From NCBI RefSeq assembly GCF_001280065.1, contig NZ_LGEA01000148.1, forward strand, positions 62,001 to 126,000: a stretch of 64,000 bases of DNA. Direction: 5' to 3'. The DNA comes from Streptomyces sp. NRRL B-1140. GTDB taxonomy: Bacteria > Actinomycetota > Actinomycetes > Streptomycetales > Streptomycetaceae. Positions within the stretch are counted from its first letter, which is position 1; each line of letters begins with the position of its first letter. The notes beneath the pieces are model-generated. The model searched no databases, was not told the DNA's origin, and saw only the letters and a list, made by a program, of their open reading frames with translations. Shown here piece after piece: positions 35,086 through 44,104 of this stretch. The position numbers were made by a program, and so were the translations under genes.

Positions 35086-36377
35086 CAGCGCACCCCGGCG
35101 ACACCGGCCTGCTCGCCCCCGGCTGGGCCGGCTCGGAGGCCGCGACCGCCACCGGCGACGAGGCGTACCTGCGGGCGCTGCTCGACGCGGAGGCCGCGTT
35201 GACCCGCGCCCAGGCCGCCATGGGGCTCGCCCCTGCCGAGGCGGCTACGGCGGTCACCGAGGCCGCCCGCTCCGGTGCCTTCGACGTACGGTCTCTCGCC
35301 GAACGCGCCCGCACGGGCGGCAACCCCGTCATCCCGCTGGTCGGGGATCTGACCAGGGCCGTGGGCGAGGCGTACGGGTCCTACGTCCACCGGGGCGCGA
35401 CCAGCCAGGACATCATGGACACGGCGACGATGCTGGTCGCCGCGCGGACCCTCGACGTGGTCCTCGCCGACCTCGGCCGCGGCGAACGGGCGCTGTCCCG
35501 GCTGGCCGCCGAGCACCGCGACACCGCGATGCCGGGGCGGACCCTCACCCAGCACGCCGTACCGACCACCTTCGGGCTGAAGGCGGCCGGGTGGCGGTCA
35601 CTGGTCCTGGACGCGCGGGACCGGGTGCGGGCCGTCCGGGAGTCGCTGCCCGTCCAACTCGGGGGCGCGGCGGGGACGCTGGCGGCGTTCGGGGCGTACG
35701 GCGCGAGCGATCCGGCCGGGCTTCCGGAGGCGTACGCCCGGGAACTCGGTCTGCGGGCACCCGGACTGCCCTGGCACACCCTGCGGACACCGGTCGCCGA
35801 CCTCGCCGGATGCCTCGCCTTCACGGCGGGCGCGCTGGGCAAGGTCGCCGCTGACGTCCTCATCCTGTCGCGCACCGAGATCGCCGAGGTGGCGGAGGGC
35901 AGCGGCGGGGGTTCGTCCGCCATGCCGCACAAATCCAACCCCGTACGGTCCACCCTGATCGCCTCCGTCGCGCGCCGGGCGCCCCAGCTCGCGGCGACGC
36001 TGTACGGGTCCATGGCCGCCGAGGACGAACGCCCGGCCGGGGCCTGGCACGCCGAGTGGGAACCGCTGCGGGACCTGCTGCGGCTGACCGGCGGTGCCGC
36101 TCGTGACGCCGCCGAACTGGCCGAGGGGCTGCGGGTCAGGCCCGAGGCCATGCGCGAACACCTGGACAGCACGCACGGGTTGATCGTCTCGGAGCGGCTG
36201 TCCGCCGAACTGACCCCGGTACTCGGCCGCGCCCGCGCCAAGGAGCTCCTCACCAGGCTGGCCTCCAAGGGGCAACCGCTGGCCGAGGCCCCCGAGCTGG
36301 CCGACGTGGATCTCGATCCGGCCCATTACACGGGCTCCGCCGGAGTCCTCACCGACCGTGCTCTGGAGCGACGTTGA
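35082..36377 (+). CDS. pcaB: 3-carboxy-cis,cis-muconate cycloisomerase
   Basis: 431 residues from the GTG at 35082. Fumarase/aspartase superfamily: YVHRGATSQDIMDTATMLVA, TLTQHAVPTTFGLKAAGW and the signature loop GSGGGSSAMPHKSNPVRS, which closes over substrate. It lactonises beta-carboxymuconate to gamma-carboxymuconolactone. Bacterial PcaB length is about 350-450. A TTG start for pcaL overlaps its stop by 4 nt. Confidence 0.93.
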   Translation: MTAHPGDTGLLAPGWAGSEAATATGDEAYLRALLDAEAALTRAQAAMGLAPAEAATAVTEAARSGAFDVRSLAERARTGGNPVIPLVGDLTRAVGEAYGSYVHRGATSQDIMDTATMLVAARTLDVVLADLGRGERALSRLAAEHRDTAMPGRTLTQHAVPTTFGLKAAGWRSLVLDARDRVRAVRESLPVQLGGAAGTLAAFGAYGASDPAGLPEAYARELGLRAPGLPWHTLRTPVADLAGCLAFTAGALGKVAADVLILSRTEIAEVAEGSGGGSSAMPHKSNPVRSTLIASVARRAPQLAATLYGSMAAEDERPAGAWHAEWEPLRDLLRLTGGAARDAAELAEGLRVRPEAMREHLDSTHGLIVSERLSAELTPVLGRARAKELLTRLASKGQPLAEAPELADVDLDPAHYTGSAGVLTDRALERR

Positions 36378-37492
36378 CACTTCTGAACCACCATGCCGAA
36401 GGGCCCGCCTCCGCTCCCCCGCTGCTGCTCGGCCCCTCGCTCGGCACGTCGTACGCCCTGTGGGACGACGTGGCGCCCGAGCTGTCCGTCACCCATCGGG
36501 TGGTGCGCTGGGACCTGCCGGGGCACGGCGGTTCGGCGGCCGGTCTCATCGAAGCCGGCGCCACGGTCGGCGACCTCGCCGAACTGGTGCTGGCGCTCGC
36601 CGACTCGCTCGGCATCGAGCGGTTCGCGTACGCGGGCGTGTCGCTGGGCGGGGCCGTGGGGCTGCATCTCGCGGTGCACGCTCCGGAGCGCCTGACGTCG
36701 CTCGCCGCGATCTGCTCGTCGGCCCACTTCAACGGGCCCGGGCCGTGGGAGGAGCGGGCCGCGCTGGTACGGCGGGAGGGGCTGGCCGGGCTGGCGGACA
36801 ACGCCGGCGCGCGCTGGTTCGCCGGTGACTTCACCGTGCCGCGCCTGGTCCAGGACCACCGGGACGCCGACCCGGAGGCGTACGCCGCGTGCTGTGACGC
36901 GCTCGCCGCGTTCGACCTGCGCGACCGGCTGCCGGAGATCGCCGTGCCGACCCTGCTGGTCGCCGGCCGCGAGGACCCCGCGACGCCCCCCGCCCATCTG
37001 CGGGAGATCGCCGACGCCGTGCCGGGCGCGACGCTCGTGGAGCTGCCGGGGGCCTCGCACCTGGCCCCCGCCCAGTGTCCGGAGGCGGTGCTGACCGCCC
37101 TGCGCGCCCACTTCGGTCAGGGCGCCCTTCTGGGCATGGCGGTGCGACGCGAGGTGCTCGGCGACCAGCACGTCGACCGGGCGCAGGCCCGCCAGACCCC
37201 GTTCACGGCCCGCTTCCAGGACTTCATCTCGCGCTACGCGTGGGGCGAGATATGGACCGATCCGACGCTGTCCCGCCGTGAGCGCAGCATGATCACCCTC
37301 ACCGCGCTGGTCGCACACGGCCACTACGACGAGCTGGCCATGCATGTCCGCGCGGCCCGGCGCAACGGCCTCACCCCGGAGGAGATCGGCGCGGTGCTGC
37401 TCCAGACGGCCGTGTACTGCGGGGTGCCGGCGGCGAACTCGGCGTTCGCGACGGCCCAGCGGGTGCTGGCGGAAGAGGACGGCATCTCGTGA
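36374..37492 (+). CDS. pcaL: PcaL: fused 3-oxoadipate enol-lactonase and 4-carboxymuconolactone decarboxylase
   Basis: 372 residues, TTG start overlapping the pcaB stop. Residues 1-250 are an alpha/beta-hydrolase (PcaD): nucleophile Ser90 in GVSLGG, DLPGHGGS, acid in AGREDPATPP and His in LPGASHLAP. Residues about 255-372 are the decarboxylase (PcaC): GMAVRREVLGDQHVDRA, WTDPTLSRRERSMITL and YCGVPAANSAF. The fusion carries out two consecutive steps, to beta-ketoadipate, and is characteristic of actinomycetes. Confidence 0.95.
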   Translation: MTLLNHHAEGPASAPPLLLGPSLGTSYALWDDVAPELSVTHRVVRWDLPGHGGSAAGLIEAGATVGDLAELVLALADSLGIERFAYAGVSLGGAVGLHLAVHAPERLTSLAAICSSAHFNGPGPWEERAALVRREGLAGLADNAGARWFAGDFTVPRLVQDHRDADPEAYAACCDALAAFDLRDRLPEIAVPTLLVAGREDPATPPAHLREIADAVPGATLVELPGASHLAPAQCPEAVLTALRAHFGQGALLGMAVRREVLGDQHVDRAQARQTPFTARFQDFISRYAWGEIWTDPTLSRRERSMITLTALVAHGHYDELAMHVRAARRNGLTPEEIGAVLLQTAVYCGVPAANSAFATAQRVLAEEDGIS

Positions 37493-37688
37493 GGGCCGGC
37501 GGACGAGGGCCCCGCATGTCATGAGCCCGGCCGGTCTCGCACCCTCCTGCCTCACCGCTCCGGCCATGGACGAGTCCACGGACGGCTGCCGCGGTGGCGG
37601 CGTGCGGGGAGGCCGCCCGGCTCACCGGCCCTGAGCGGCCCGGAGGTCTCCGCCGGTGGCGGGCCCGGCCCGCCGCTCCGCGCCCGCC

Positions 37689-40373
37689 CTACGCCGGGCC
37701 GACACCCGCCCTGAGCGCGGCACGTGCCCGCTGTGCCAGTCCGTCGGCCCCGCACGAGACCGCCAGGTCCAGGCCGCGGTGCAGGTCGGCCGCCGAGCGG
37801 GCGGCGATGCCGAACTCGATGCGGGCCGCCGCGTGTTCGTACTGGCAGGGCGAGGCTTCCAGGTAGGTGACGGCCTGGCCGTAGAGCCGGACCGCCCGCT
37901 GGCCGGTCTCCAGGTCGGCGGCGCAGCGCAGGGCTTCCCCTATCGCCGTGTCCGTGCCGAAGCGCTCGGCCTGGCGGCGTACGTCGACGGCGAGCCGCGC
38001 GGCACGGGCCGGGTCCTCGGTGCGCAGGGCGCGGGCGAGGTCGGCCGCCCAGGGGACCAGTACGGGGTTGTGGTGCCCGCGGGCCGCGGCAGCCTTCTCC
38101 GCGGCCTCCAGTTCGTTGATGCCGTCCTTGGTGCGGCCGACGGCCAGCAGCAGGCGGCCGCGCACCGAGCGGGGATCGGGCAGGACGATGGTGGACGGGT
38201 AGGGCGGGGCGAAGCCGTGCCGTTCGGCGACCTCCCAGGCCTGCTCGACCTGGCCGCGGGCGAGCAGGGTGTCGACGAGGCTGCAGGTCGCGGACCAGTA
38301 CAGGGGCAGGCCGCGGCCGACGCGTTCGGCCAGGCGCAGTGCCTCGCGCAGGGACGCCTCGGCCTCCTTCAGACGGCCTCGCCTGCGGTGACCGATCCCG
38401 ACGTAGGCGTGGGCCAGGGCGAGGTGGCCGCCGCTCCAGCCTGCCGTCTCGTAGGCGCGCAGTGCTTCGTTGTAGAGGGTCTCGGCGCGGTCGAGGCGGT
38501 CGGTGAAGCCGTAGGCGTTGGCCAGCATCAGCAGCAGTTCGATGCCCCACTCGGTGTCGGTCCAGCCGAGCCCGGGCGCGAGACGGCCGTTGACGAGGGC
38601 GCGGTCGCACAGCTCGGCGACCTCCTCGGCGTTCTCGCCGTGCATCAGGGCGTCGAAGCCGCGCAGGATGAGCAGGGCGCGTTCGGAGTTGTCCCGTCCG
38701 GTGCAGGGGCGGGCGAGGTCGGCGAGCCGCTGGGAGCGGCCGGGGGAGGCCGCCTCGCCGGCGTGCAGCCCCTCCCACATGAACTGCGCGGCCTGCAGCC
38801 GCATCCGGTCGGGGCCCGGCTGGAGCCGGGCGGCCTCCGCCTCGACCGTGCGGACGGCTTCCTCCAGCTGGTCGTTGTGGAGCAGCGCCTGGGAGAGCCG
38901 GAAGACGGCGTCGACCCGCCGGCCGCCGTGGAGGCCGGGCATGCCGAGCGCGGCCCGCAGATGGCCGATGGTGCGGGCGGGCGCGGTGAGGAAGGTGGCT
39001 TCGGCCAGTTCGTACAGCACCTGCGGGTGCGACTCGGGCCGGGGCGGTTCCTTCAGGGCGCGTTCCAGGCAGCGGCGGGCCGCGTCGGGGGCGCCGACGG
39101 CGAGGTGCTCGCGGGCTGCCTCGCGCAGTTGTGTGACGAGTTCCTCGTCGTCGTCCGGGTGGACCTCCAGGAGGTGGCGGGCGGCCGTCGCGGCGCTGTG
39201 TCCCTCGTCGGTGACGATCCGCGCCGCGATGCCGTGCATGGCGGTGCGCAGGGCGTCGGGGATGGAGTTGTAGACGGCGGTGGCGATCAGCGGGTGGACG
39301 AACTCGAGGTCGCCCTCGGTGCTGTGGCCGGTCGCGGGGTCGGGTGCGGTGAGGATACGGGCGGTGCGCAGCAGTTCGGCGCAGCGGCGGGCGTCGTCCG
39401 GTCGCAGGGTGGCGAGCTTGGCCACCAGGTCGGTGGAGATGCCGGTGCCGAGGATGGCGGCGGCCCAGGCGAACCTGGTGGCGTCGATGCCGAGTTCCTC
39501 CAGGCGGGCGACGAGGCCGCCGCCTCGGGCCGAGCGGTTCAGGTCGCGCAGTTCACCGGCCCGGGCCTCGACCGGTTCGAGTTCGCTGTCCTGTACTCGG
39601 GCGAGGAGTTCGACGGTCTCGTAGGGGTTGCCCGCGGTGACGGCCCAGACCTCGCGGCAGAACGCGGCGTCGGCGTGTTCCCCGAGGGTGGCGCGGGTGA
39701 GTCCGGCCGTCGCGTCCGGGGTGAGGGCGCTCAGGGTCGTGGCGGGGCCGTGCGCGGCGGCGGCGACGGTGTCGAGGTGGCGGGCGCTCGCGCCGGAGAT
39801 CTCCTCGTGGCGGCGGGTGACGACGACCAGGACGGACATCTCGTCGAGGCGCTCGGCGAGTCCCGCGAGCCAGTGCAGGGTCTCCTGGTCCGCCCAGTGG
39901 GCGTCGTCGATCATCAGCACCAGTGGCCAGTCGCGGCGGGCGAGCCGGCGCACGGCCGCGACCAGGCCGTCGCACACGCCCTGCGGGTCCGCCTGCCGGT
40001 CGCCGGGCTCCGCGATGCCGAGGGCGGGGCCGGCGATGTCGTACCAGTCGCCGAGGTACTCGCGCGCCTCTTCCGGCAGCATGGACACCAGCGCCGGCTG
40101 CAGCAACTGACGTACCACGTTGAAGGGGACCGACCTGAGGGTCTCGCCGCCGCGTGCCGACCAGACCGTGCAGCCGCGGGCCTCGGCGATGCGGCGGGTT
40201 TCGGCCAGCAGGGCGGTCTTGCCGAGTCCGGCCTCGCCGCGGAAGACCAGCAGCCCGCCGGACGAGGAACGGTCCGCGCACAGGCTGTCGACCGCCCGCT
40301 CGACGGCGGCGACCTCCTCGTCGCGCTCCCACAGGGAAGCCGAGGCCGCGGCCGTGGGCCGTACCTCCGTCAT
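37689..40373 (-). CDS. LAL-type AAA/STAND ATPase lacking the C-terminal LuxR helix-turn-helix
   Basis: 894 residues from the ATG at 40373. Walker A is GEAGLGKT (46-53), Walker B LMIDDAHWAD (153-162), and a sensor-like AVTAGNPYETVELLARV follows. From about residue 360 the protein is a long array of tetratricopeptide-like helices. Large ATP-binding LuxR (LAL) regulators carry about 65 more residues of HTH after the motif seen here at the very C-terminus (LAQRARAALRAGVG). Here the frame stops at that point, and I found no HTH in the next 150 nt. DNA binding is therefore doubtful. It faces pcaL; any link to pca control is speculative. Confidence 0.8.
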   Translation of the reverse strand: MTEVRPTAAASASLWERDEEVAAVERAVDSLCADRSSSGGLLVFRGEAGLGKTALLAETRRIAEARGCTVWSARGGETLRSVPFNVVRQLLQPALVSMLPEEAREYLGDWYDIAGPALGIAEPGDRQADPQGVCDGLVAAVRRLARRDWPLVLMIDDAHWADQETLHWLAGLAERLDEMSVLVVVTRRHEEISGASARHLDTVAAAAHGPATTLSALTPDATAGLTRATLGEHADAAFCREVWAVTAGNPYETVELLARVQDSELEPVEARAGELRDLNRSARGGGLVARLEELGIDATRFAWAAAILGTGISTDLVAKLATLRPDDARRCAELLRTARILTAPDPATGHSTEGDLEFVHPLIATAVYNSIPDALRTAMHGIAARIVTDEGHSAATAARHLLEVHPDDDEELVTQLREAAREHLAVGAPDAARRCLERALKEPPRPESHPQVLYELAEATFLTAPARTIGHLRAALGMPGLHGGRRVDAVFRLSQALLHNDQLEEAVRTVEAEAARLQPGPDRMRLQAAQFMWEGLHAGEAASPGRSQRLADLARPCTGRDNSERALLILRGFDALMHGENAEEVAELCDRALVNGRLAPGLGWTDTEWGIELLLMLANAYGFTDRLDRAETLYNEALRAYETAGWSGGHLALAHAYVGIGHRRRGRLKEAEASLREALRLAERVGRGLPLYWSATCSLVDTLLARGQVEQAWEVAERHGFAPPYPSTIVLPDPRSVRGRLLLAVGRTKDGINELEAAEKAAAARGHHNPVLVPWAADLARALRTEDPARAARLAVDVRRQAERFGTDTAIGEALRCAADLETGQRAVRLYGQAVTYLEASPCQYEHAAARIEFGIAARSAADLHRGLDLAVSCGADGLAQRARAALRAGVGPA

Positions 40374-40559
40374 CCCGCTCCCTCCCCAAGTCGCCCGAAC
40401 GACGTACAGACATCGAGCGTAGCCGTCCGATTGTCCGAGTGGAGGGTGGTCGGTGCACCTCTTGCCGTGACGGGTGACACCGGGTGCGGCCGGGCGACGC
40501 ACTTGTCCTGCCACCAGCCGCCTTGGGGTCAACGGCGTGCAAAGGCAAGGGAGGTGACG

Positions 40560-40872
40560 TCCATTCAGTGACGAGGGGCAGCGGCGTGGCCCCGCGGACG
40601 GCACGCCCGGGGCCGCGGGCCGTCCCATCGACCGGTACGAGTTCGGCGTCGGCGGCGGCTGCTCCGCGACGATCATCACGGCACGGTTCCTCACGCAGGA
40701 GGGCGACTGCACGGCCGAGCCTCCGGTCAGGACGTACGCCTTCTTCGCCCTCGACCCTCCTTCGGACCCGCCGGGGCGGCGTCTTTCGGCCGTGCGTACC
40801 TCGGACGACGTCGGTCTGCCGTCGGACGCCGAGGAGGCATTCGCCCTCGCCGTAATCGGGTTACCGAGCTGC
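40560..40872 (+). pseudogene. Start-less stretch with coding-like composition (degraded gene?)
   Basis: In the gap before the DUF2510 gene, one frame reads about 100 residues with strong third-position GC (GRPIDRYEFGVGGGCSATII, TARFLTQEGDCTAEPPVRTY, then AFFALDPPS). A perfect ribosome site AAGGGAGGTGA (40547-40557) precedes it, but the usual start position is ATT followed by CAG and a stop in that frame. The coding signal fades after an in-frame TTA near 40861. I do not recognise the product. A lost start codon plus frameshift would explain it. Confidence 0.3.
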
Positions 40873-41060
40873 ACGGCCTGCCGGAGACCGAACCTGCAGG
40901 CACGGGGCAGGTGTCCCGGTGTGCCGGTGTCGGCGCCCCCCCGGGAACGGGACGCGCGGCTTCCGTCACGGGCGGTCCGGCGGCCGACGGTACCGCTGCC
41001 GGAACAGCCGGTTCCGACTCCTCTCATGCCTCTTTCACCGACGCCTCATACGGTGGGGGC

Positions 41061-42371
41061 ATGACGCAGGAGACTCCTCCCGGGTGGTACGCCGATCCCG
41101 GACAGACAAGTGACGGGCCCGCCACCGAGCGCTGGTGGGACGGCCGGGCCTGGACGGACCGCATCCGCCCGGCGCAGCCGCCCGCGACCTGGGGTCCCCC
41201 GACGGGCCCGGCGTCCGCCGGCTCCGCATCGACGCAGCGGACGGCACCCGACGTGCCGCCCGCCGAGCCCCCGGCACCGGCGGAGCGTCCGGCTGCCGCC
41301 GAGGACCGGAGCGGGGCCGAGGGCCCGGAAACCGGGCAGACCGCGGGGGCCGCGGACCCGGCTGCCCCCGGGACGGCGGAAGCCGGTCCGCCCGGCGCCG
41401 CGACACCGGCCGCCGCAGGGCATCCGAACCCGGCCGGGCAAGCCGGAGCCGGACAGTACCCGGGGGCCTGGGGTCCCGCAGCCGCCGGTTACGCGGGTGC
41501 TGCCGGGCAGCCGGGGACCGGGGCGTTCGCGGGGTCCGCCGGGTATGCCGGCTACCCCGCCTACCCCACCGCGCCTCCCGGAGGCAAGGGGCGGCGGCTG
41601 CGGATAGGTGCCGCCGTCGCCGCAGCCGTAGTCGTCCTCACCTGCATCGGTGTGGGCGTCTACGCGTTGACGGACAACGGCGGGGGCGGTTCGCCCACTT
41701 CACAGGCGCCCGGCGGGCCGGGCGCCCCCGGAGGTCAGGGCGGACCGGGCGGCTCGGGTGGATCCGGAGGGTCCGGAGACAACGGCGACGGCGGGTCCGG
41801 TGGGCAGAGTCCGCGGCCCGAGCAGTCCCGGCCGCCGAAGATCAGGAGCGGTTCGGTGACCGATGCGGTCAGCGGCATCAGCCTGCCGATCCCGAAGGGC
41901 TGGTACGGCCAGCAGGCCCAGGCCGGCGCCCAGGTGACGTCCGACGAGTCCTACAAGTGCCCCGGCGACACCTCCTCGACCTGCACGAAGGGCGGCGCCT
42001 ACTCGGCCCCGGCCCTGGCGCTGGGCACCAAGGGCGCCACCGCCGAGGAGATCGCGAAGGCGGACATCGCGAAGAACGCCGAGGAGTCCTACGGCGGGAA
42101 GTCCTACGGCGGGATCACCTCCCACGACGTACTGGACTCCAAGGCCGTGACCGTGGCCGGGCAACAGGGCTACCTGGTGCGCTGGAAGGCCGTCACGAGC
42201 AAGGGCGCCGACGGCATCGTGGAGTCGCTCGCGTTCCCCTCCCCCGCGAACGCGAAGCTGATGGTGGTCGTGCGGTTCGGCGTCGACGCGGACCAGAAGG
42301 AGACCGTGCTGGACGACATCACCAAGGGCATCAAGGTGTCCACGGGCAGCGGCAACGGCCAGGACGTCTGA
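41061..42371 (+). CDS. DUF2510 membrane protein with Pro/Ala/Gly-rich linker and outer domain
   Basis: 436 residues from the ATG at 41061. The N-terminal DUF2510 motif is PPGWYADPG followed by RWWDGRAWTDR. A long Pro/Ala/Gly-rich region (about 35-180) leads to one membrane helix (LRIGAAVAAAVVVLTCIGVG, about 185-210), a Gly/Ser-rich spacer and an outer domain of about 160 residues (SGISLPIPKGWYGQQAQAGA, KGGITSHDV-like, DQKETVLDDITKGIKV). Such Streptomyces proteins are envelope proteins of unknown role. A hairpin follows the gene. Confidence 0.75.
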   Translation: MTQETPPGWYADPGQTSDGPATERWWDGRAWTDRIRPAQPPATWGPPTGPASAGSASTQRTAPDVPPAEPPAPAERPAAAEDRSGAEGPETGQTAGAADPAAPGTAEAGPPGAATPAAAGHPNPAGQAGAGQYPGAWGPAAAGYAGAAGQPGTGAFAGSAGYAGYPAYPTAPPGGKGRRLRIGAAVAAAVVVLTCIGVGVYALTDNGGGGSPTSQAPGGPGAPGGQGGPGGSGGSGGSGDNGDGGSGGQSPRPEQSRPPKIRSGSVTDAVSGISLPIPKGWYGQQAQAGAQVTSDESYKCPGDTSSTCTKGGAYSAPALALGTKGATAEEIAKADIAKNAEESYGGKSYGGITSHDVLDSKAVTVAGQQGYLVRWKAVTSKGADGIVESLAFPSPANAKLMVVVRFGVDADQKETVLDDITKGIKVSTGSGNGQDV

Positions 42372-42376
42372 CGCCC

Positions 42377-42411
42377 GGCGCCCCACAGCCCGGCCGGCCG
42401 GGTGGGGCGCC
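42377..42411. terminator. Hairpin terminator after the DUF2510 gene
   Basis: Perfect 10-bp arms (42377-42386 and 42402-42411) enclose a further GC palindrome CCCGGCCGGCCGGG, six nt after the stop codon. Confidence 0.75.
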
Positions 42412-42524
42412 CCCGCCGCTCACAGGGGCACCCCACCCGGCCGGGGGATGCGCGCCGCCCCCGTCCCCACGGGTCGGCGCGGTCGGGTCACCGTCCGGTC
42501 ATCCGGCGGACGGCGGCCCGGGCT

Positions 42525-43133
42525 TCAGGTCAGGCCCAGGGCCGGCAGCAGGGCTGCTTCCACGAACCGGACCAGGTAGTCCGGGTCCGCGTACTCGCCC
42601 TCCAGGACGGGCCGGACGCGCAGGACGCCGAACATCTGCGCCGGGATGTACTCCAGCGCCGGGAGGTCGGCGGGCACTTCCCCCCGTTCGACCCCGCGCC
42701 GGATGATCTCCTTCAGCGCGGCGATCTCCGGTTCCACCAGCGCCTCGCGCAAGGCACGCTGCAACTCCGGGTCCTGAGGGGCCGCGTGCGCGAGCGCCTG
42801 GAGGAGCTTGGTGTCCCGGCCCGACAGCTCTCCCGCCGCCCGGGCCGCCTCCCGCAGGTCCCCGGCGAGCGAGCCGGTGTCGATGCAGCGCGTCCGCCGG
42901 TGCGAGCGCAGCGCCGCCGCCACCAGCTGCGGCTTGGTCTTCCACTGGCGGTAGAGCGTGGACTTGCTGCACCGGGTGTCGGCGGCGATCCCCTCCATGG
43001 TGACGGAGTCGTAGCCGCACTCACGGAGCTGCTCCAGGACGGCGTCGTAGAACTCCTGCTCACGCTCGGGCGTGATCTTGGAGCGGCGCGAGGCACCGAG
43101 CGGCTCGGGCCGGTCCGCGGCCTGCGGCGTCAT
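42525..43133 (-). CDS. TetR family transcriptional regulator
   Basis: 202 residues, ATG at 43133. N-terminal HTH: AVLEQLRECGYDSVTMEGIA, then DTRCSKSTLYRQWKTKPQLV. The C-terminal domain (SGRDTKLLQALAHAAPQD, MFGVLRVRPVLEGEYADPDY) belongs to the TetR_C group often guarding efflux or lipid genes. It is divergent from the PAP2/DMT pair, and a five-unit 16-bp repeat array fills the space between them, so self-control and control of that pair is the natural reading. Confidence 0.9.
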   Translation of the reverse strand: MTPQAADRPEPLGASRRSKITPEREQEFYDAVLEQLRECGYDSVTMEGIAADTRCSKSTLYRQWKTKPQLVAAALRSHRRTRCIDTGSLAGDLREAARAAGELSGRDTKLLQALAHAAPQDPELQRALREALVEPEIAALKEIIRRGVERGEVPADLPALEYIPAQMFGVLRVRPVLEGEYADPDYLVRFVEAALLPALGLT

Positions 43134-43196
43134 GGGCGGGGCTCCTGGTTTCCCTCGGGCGGCCGGAGCATTCCCGGCCGACGGTGTGTTCTTCGT

Positions 43197-43276
43197 CTAT
43201 CGATACGCCAGTGTACCGGTACGCGACCGTATCGGTACACTGACGTATCGGTACGCTCTCGTACCGATAAGAGCAC
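43197..43276. promoter_or_regulatory. Five tandem 16-bp operator units between tetR and the PAP2 gene
   Basis: Decamers begin exactly every 16 nt at 43197, 43213, 43229, 43245 and 43261: CTATCGATAC, GTACCGGTAC, GTATCGGTAC, GTATCGGTAC and GTACCGATAA. They create two overlapping large dyads: 10-bp arms at 43209-43218/43233-43242, and perfect 10-bp arms at 43246-43255/43260-43269. The regular period implies several TetR dimers along the DNA. Confidence 0.75.
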
Positions 43277-43300
43277 CACCGTCACCGAAGGGGCCGGGGG

Positions 43301-44104
43301 ATGAATGCCCGCACCGAGCCTGAACCGGCGGGGTCCGACGCCGTAGCGCGACCGCCGCTCGTCCGGGAGATCCTGCTCGTCGCAGGGCTCTTCCTCGTCT
43401 ACAAACTCGGCCGGCAGCTTGCCACGGGCCACACCGGCGAGGCCTTCCACAACGCGCGCCGCGTGTGGGACTTCGAGCGGGCGGTCCATCTCCCCGGCGA
43501 GGGCGCCGTGCAATCGCTCCTGCTGCACGGTGACGGCCTGGCGCACCTGGCGAACACCTACTACGCGACCGTCCACTTCCCCGCCACCGCCGCCTTCCTG
43601 ATCTGGCTCTATCTGCGCCGGCCGGCCCACTACGTCTGGGCCCGCCGGGTCCTGGCCGCGGTCACGGCCGCCGCGCTGGTGCTGCATCTGCTGTTCCCGC
43701 TCGCCCCGCCCCGCATGCTGGCCGCGACCGGCCTGGTCGACACGGCGCGGGTGTACGGGCCGTCGGTGTACGGCAACCCCACGACGGACTCCCTGTCGAA
43801 CCAGTTCGCGGCGATGCCGTCGCTGCACTTCGGCTGGGCTTCGATGGTCGCTATCGGGCTGATCGCCGCCACCCGCTCGCGGTGGCGCCTGCTGTGGCTG
43901 ACGCATCCCCTGCTGACCCTGCTGGTGATCGTCGGCACCGCCAACCACTACTGGCTCGACGCGCTCGTGGCCGCAGCCCTGCTCGGGCTCGCCCTCGCGC
44001 TCATCCCCCTGCCGCACCGCACGGCGAGCACCGCCGGGCGGACGCCGGGCCGCCTCGTACCGGCGCAGCGGGACGAGCAGGCGCTCGTGGGAGCCGGCCG
44101 ATGA
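43301..44104 (+). CDS. PAP2 superfamily membrane phosphatase (inositolphosphotransferase-like)
   Basis: 267 residues, ATG at 43301 preceded by GGGGCCGGGGG. About six membrane helices. The active-site motifs of the PAP2_3/IPC-synthase-like group are FPLAPPRM, MPSLHFGWASM (catalytic His) and the C-terminal TANHYWLDA (His-Asp). The WDFERAVHLPGEGAVQ segment is typical of Streptomyces members. The likely reaction is lipid phosphate hydrolysis or head-group transfer at the membrane. Its stop overlaps the ATG of the DMT gene. Confidence 0.88.
   Translation: MNARTEPEPAGSDAVARPPLVREILLVAGLFLVYKLGRQLATGHTGEAFHNARRVWDFERAVHLPGEGAVQSLLLHGDGLAHLANTYYATVHFPATAAFLIWLYLRRPAHYVWARRVLAAVTAAALVLHLLFPLAPPRMLAATGLVDTARVYGPSVYGNPTTDSLSNQFAAMPSLHFGWASMVAIGLIAATRSRWRLLWLTHPLLTLLVIVGTANHYWLDALVAAALLGLALALIPLPHRTASTAGRTPGRLVPAQRDEQALVGAGR

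Noticed and set aside
36374..37492. Two separate genes pcaD and pcaC
   Set aside because: One uninterrupted 372-codon frame links both domains; this is the actinomycete pcaL fusion.
37656..40571. 971-codon open frame on the plus strand opposite the LAL-type gene
   Set aside because: Low-complexity Gly/Ala/Arg/Val translation typical of an antisense shadow; the minus strand has Walker motifs and a good start.
43197..43276. Tandem repeats between tetR and PAP2 considered as a CRISPR-like array
   Set aside because: The unit is 16 nt with 6-nt variable parts, no cas genes, and the repeats form operator-type palindromes.
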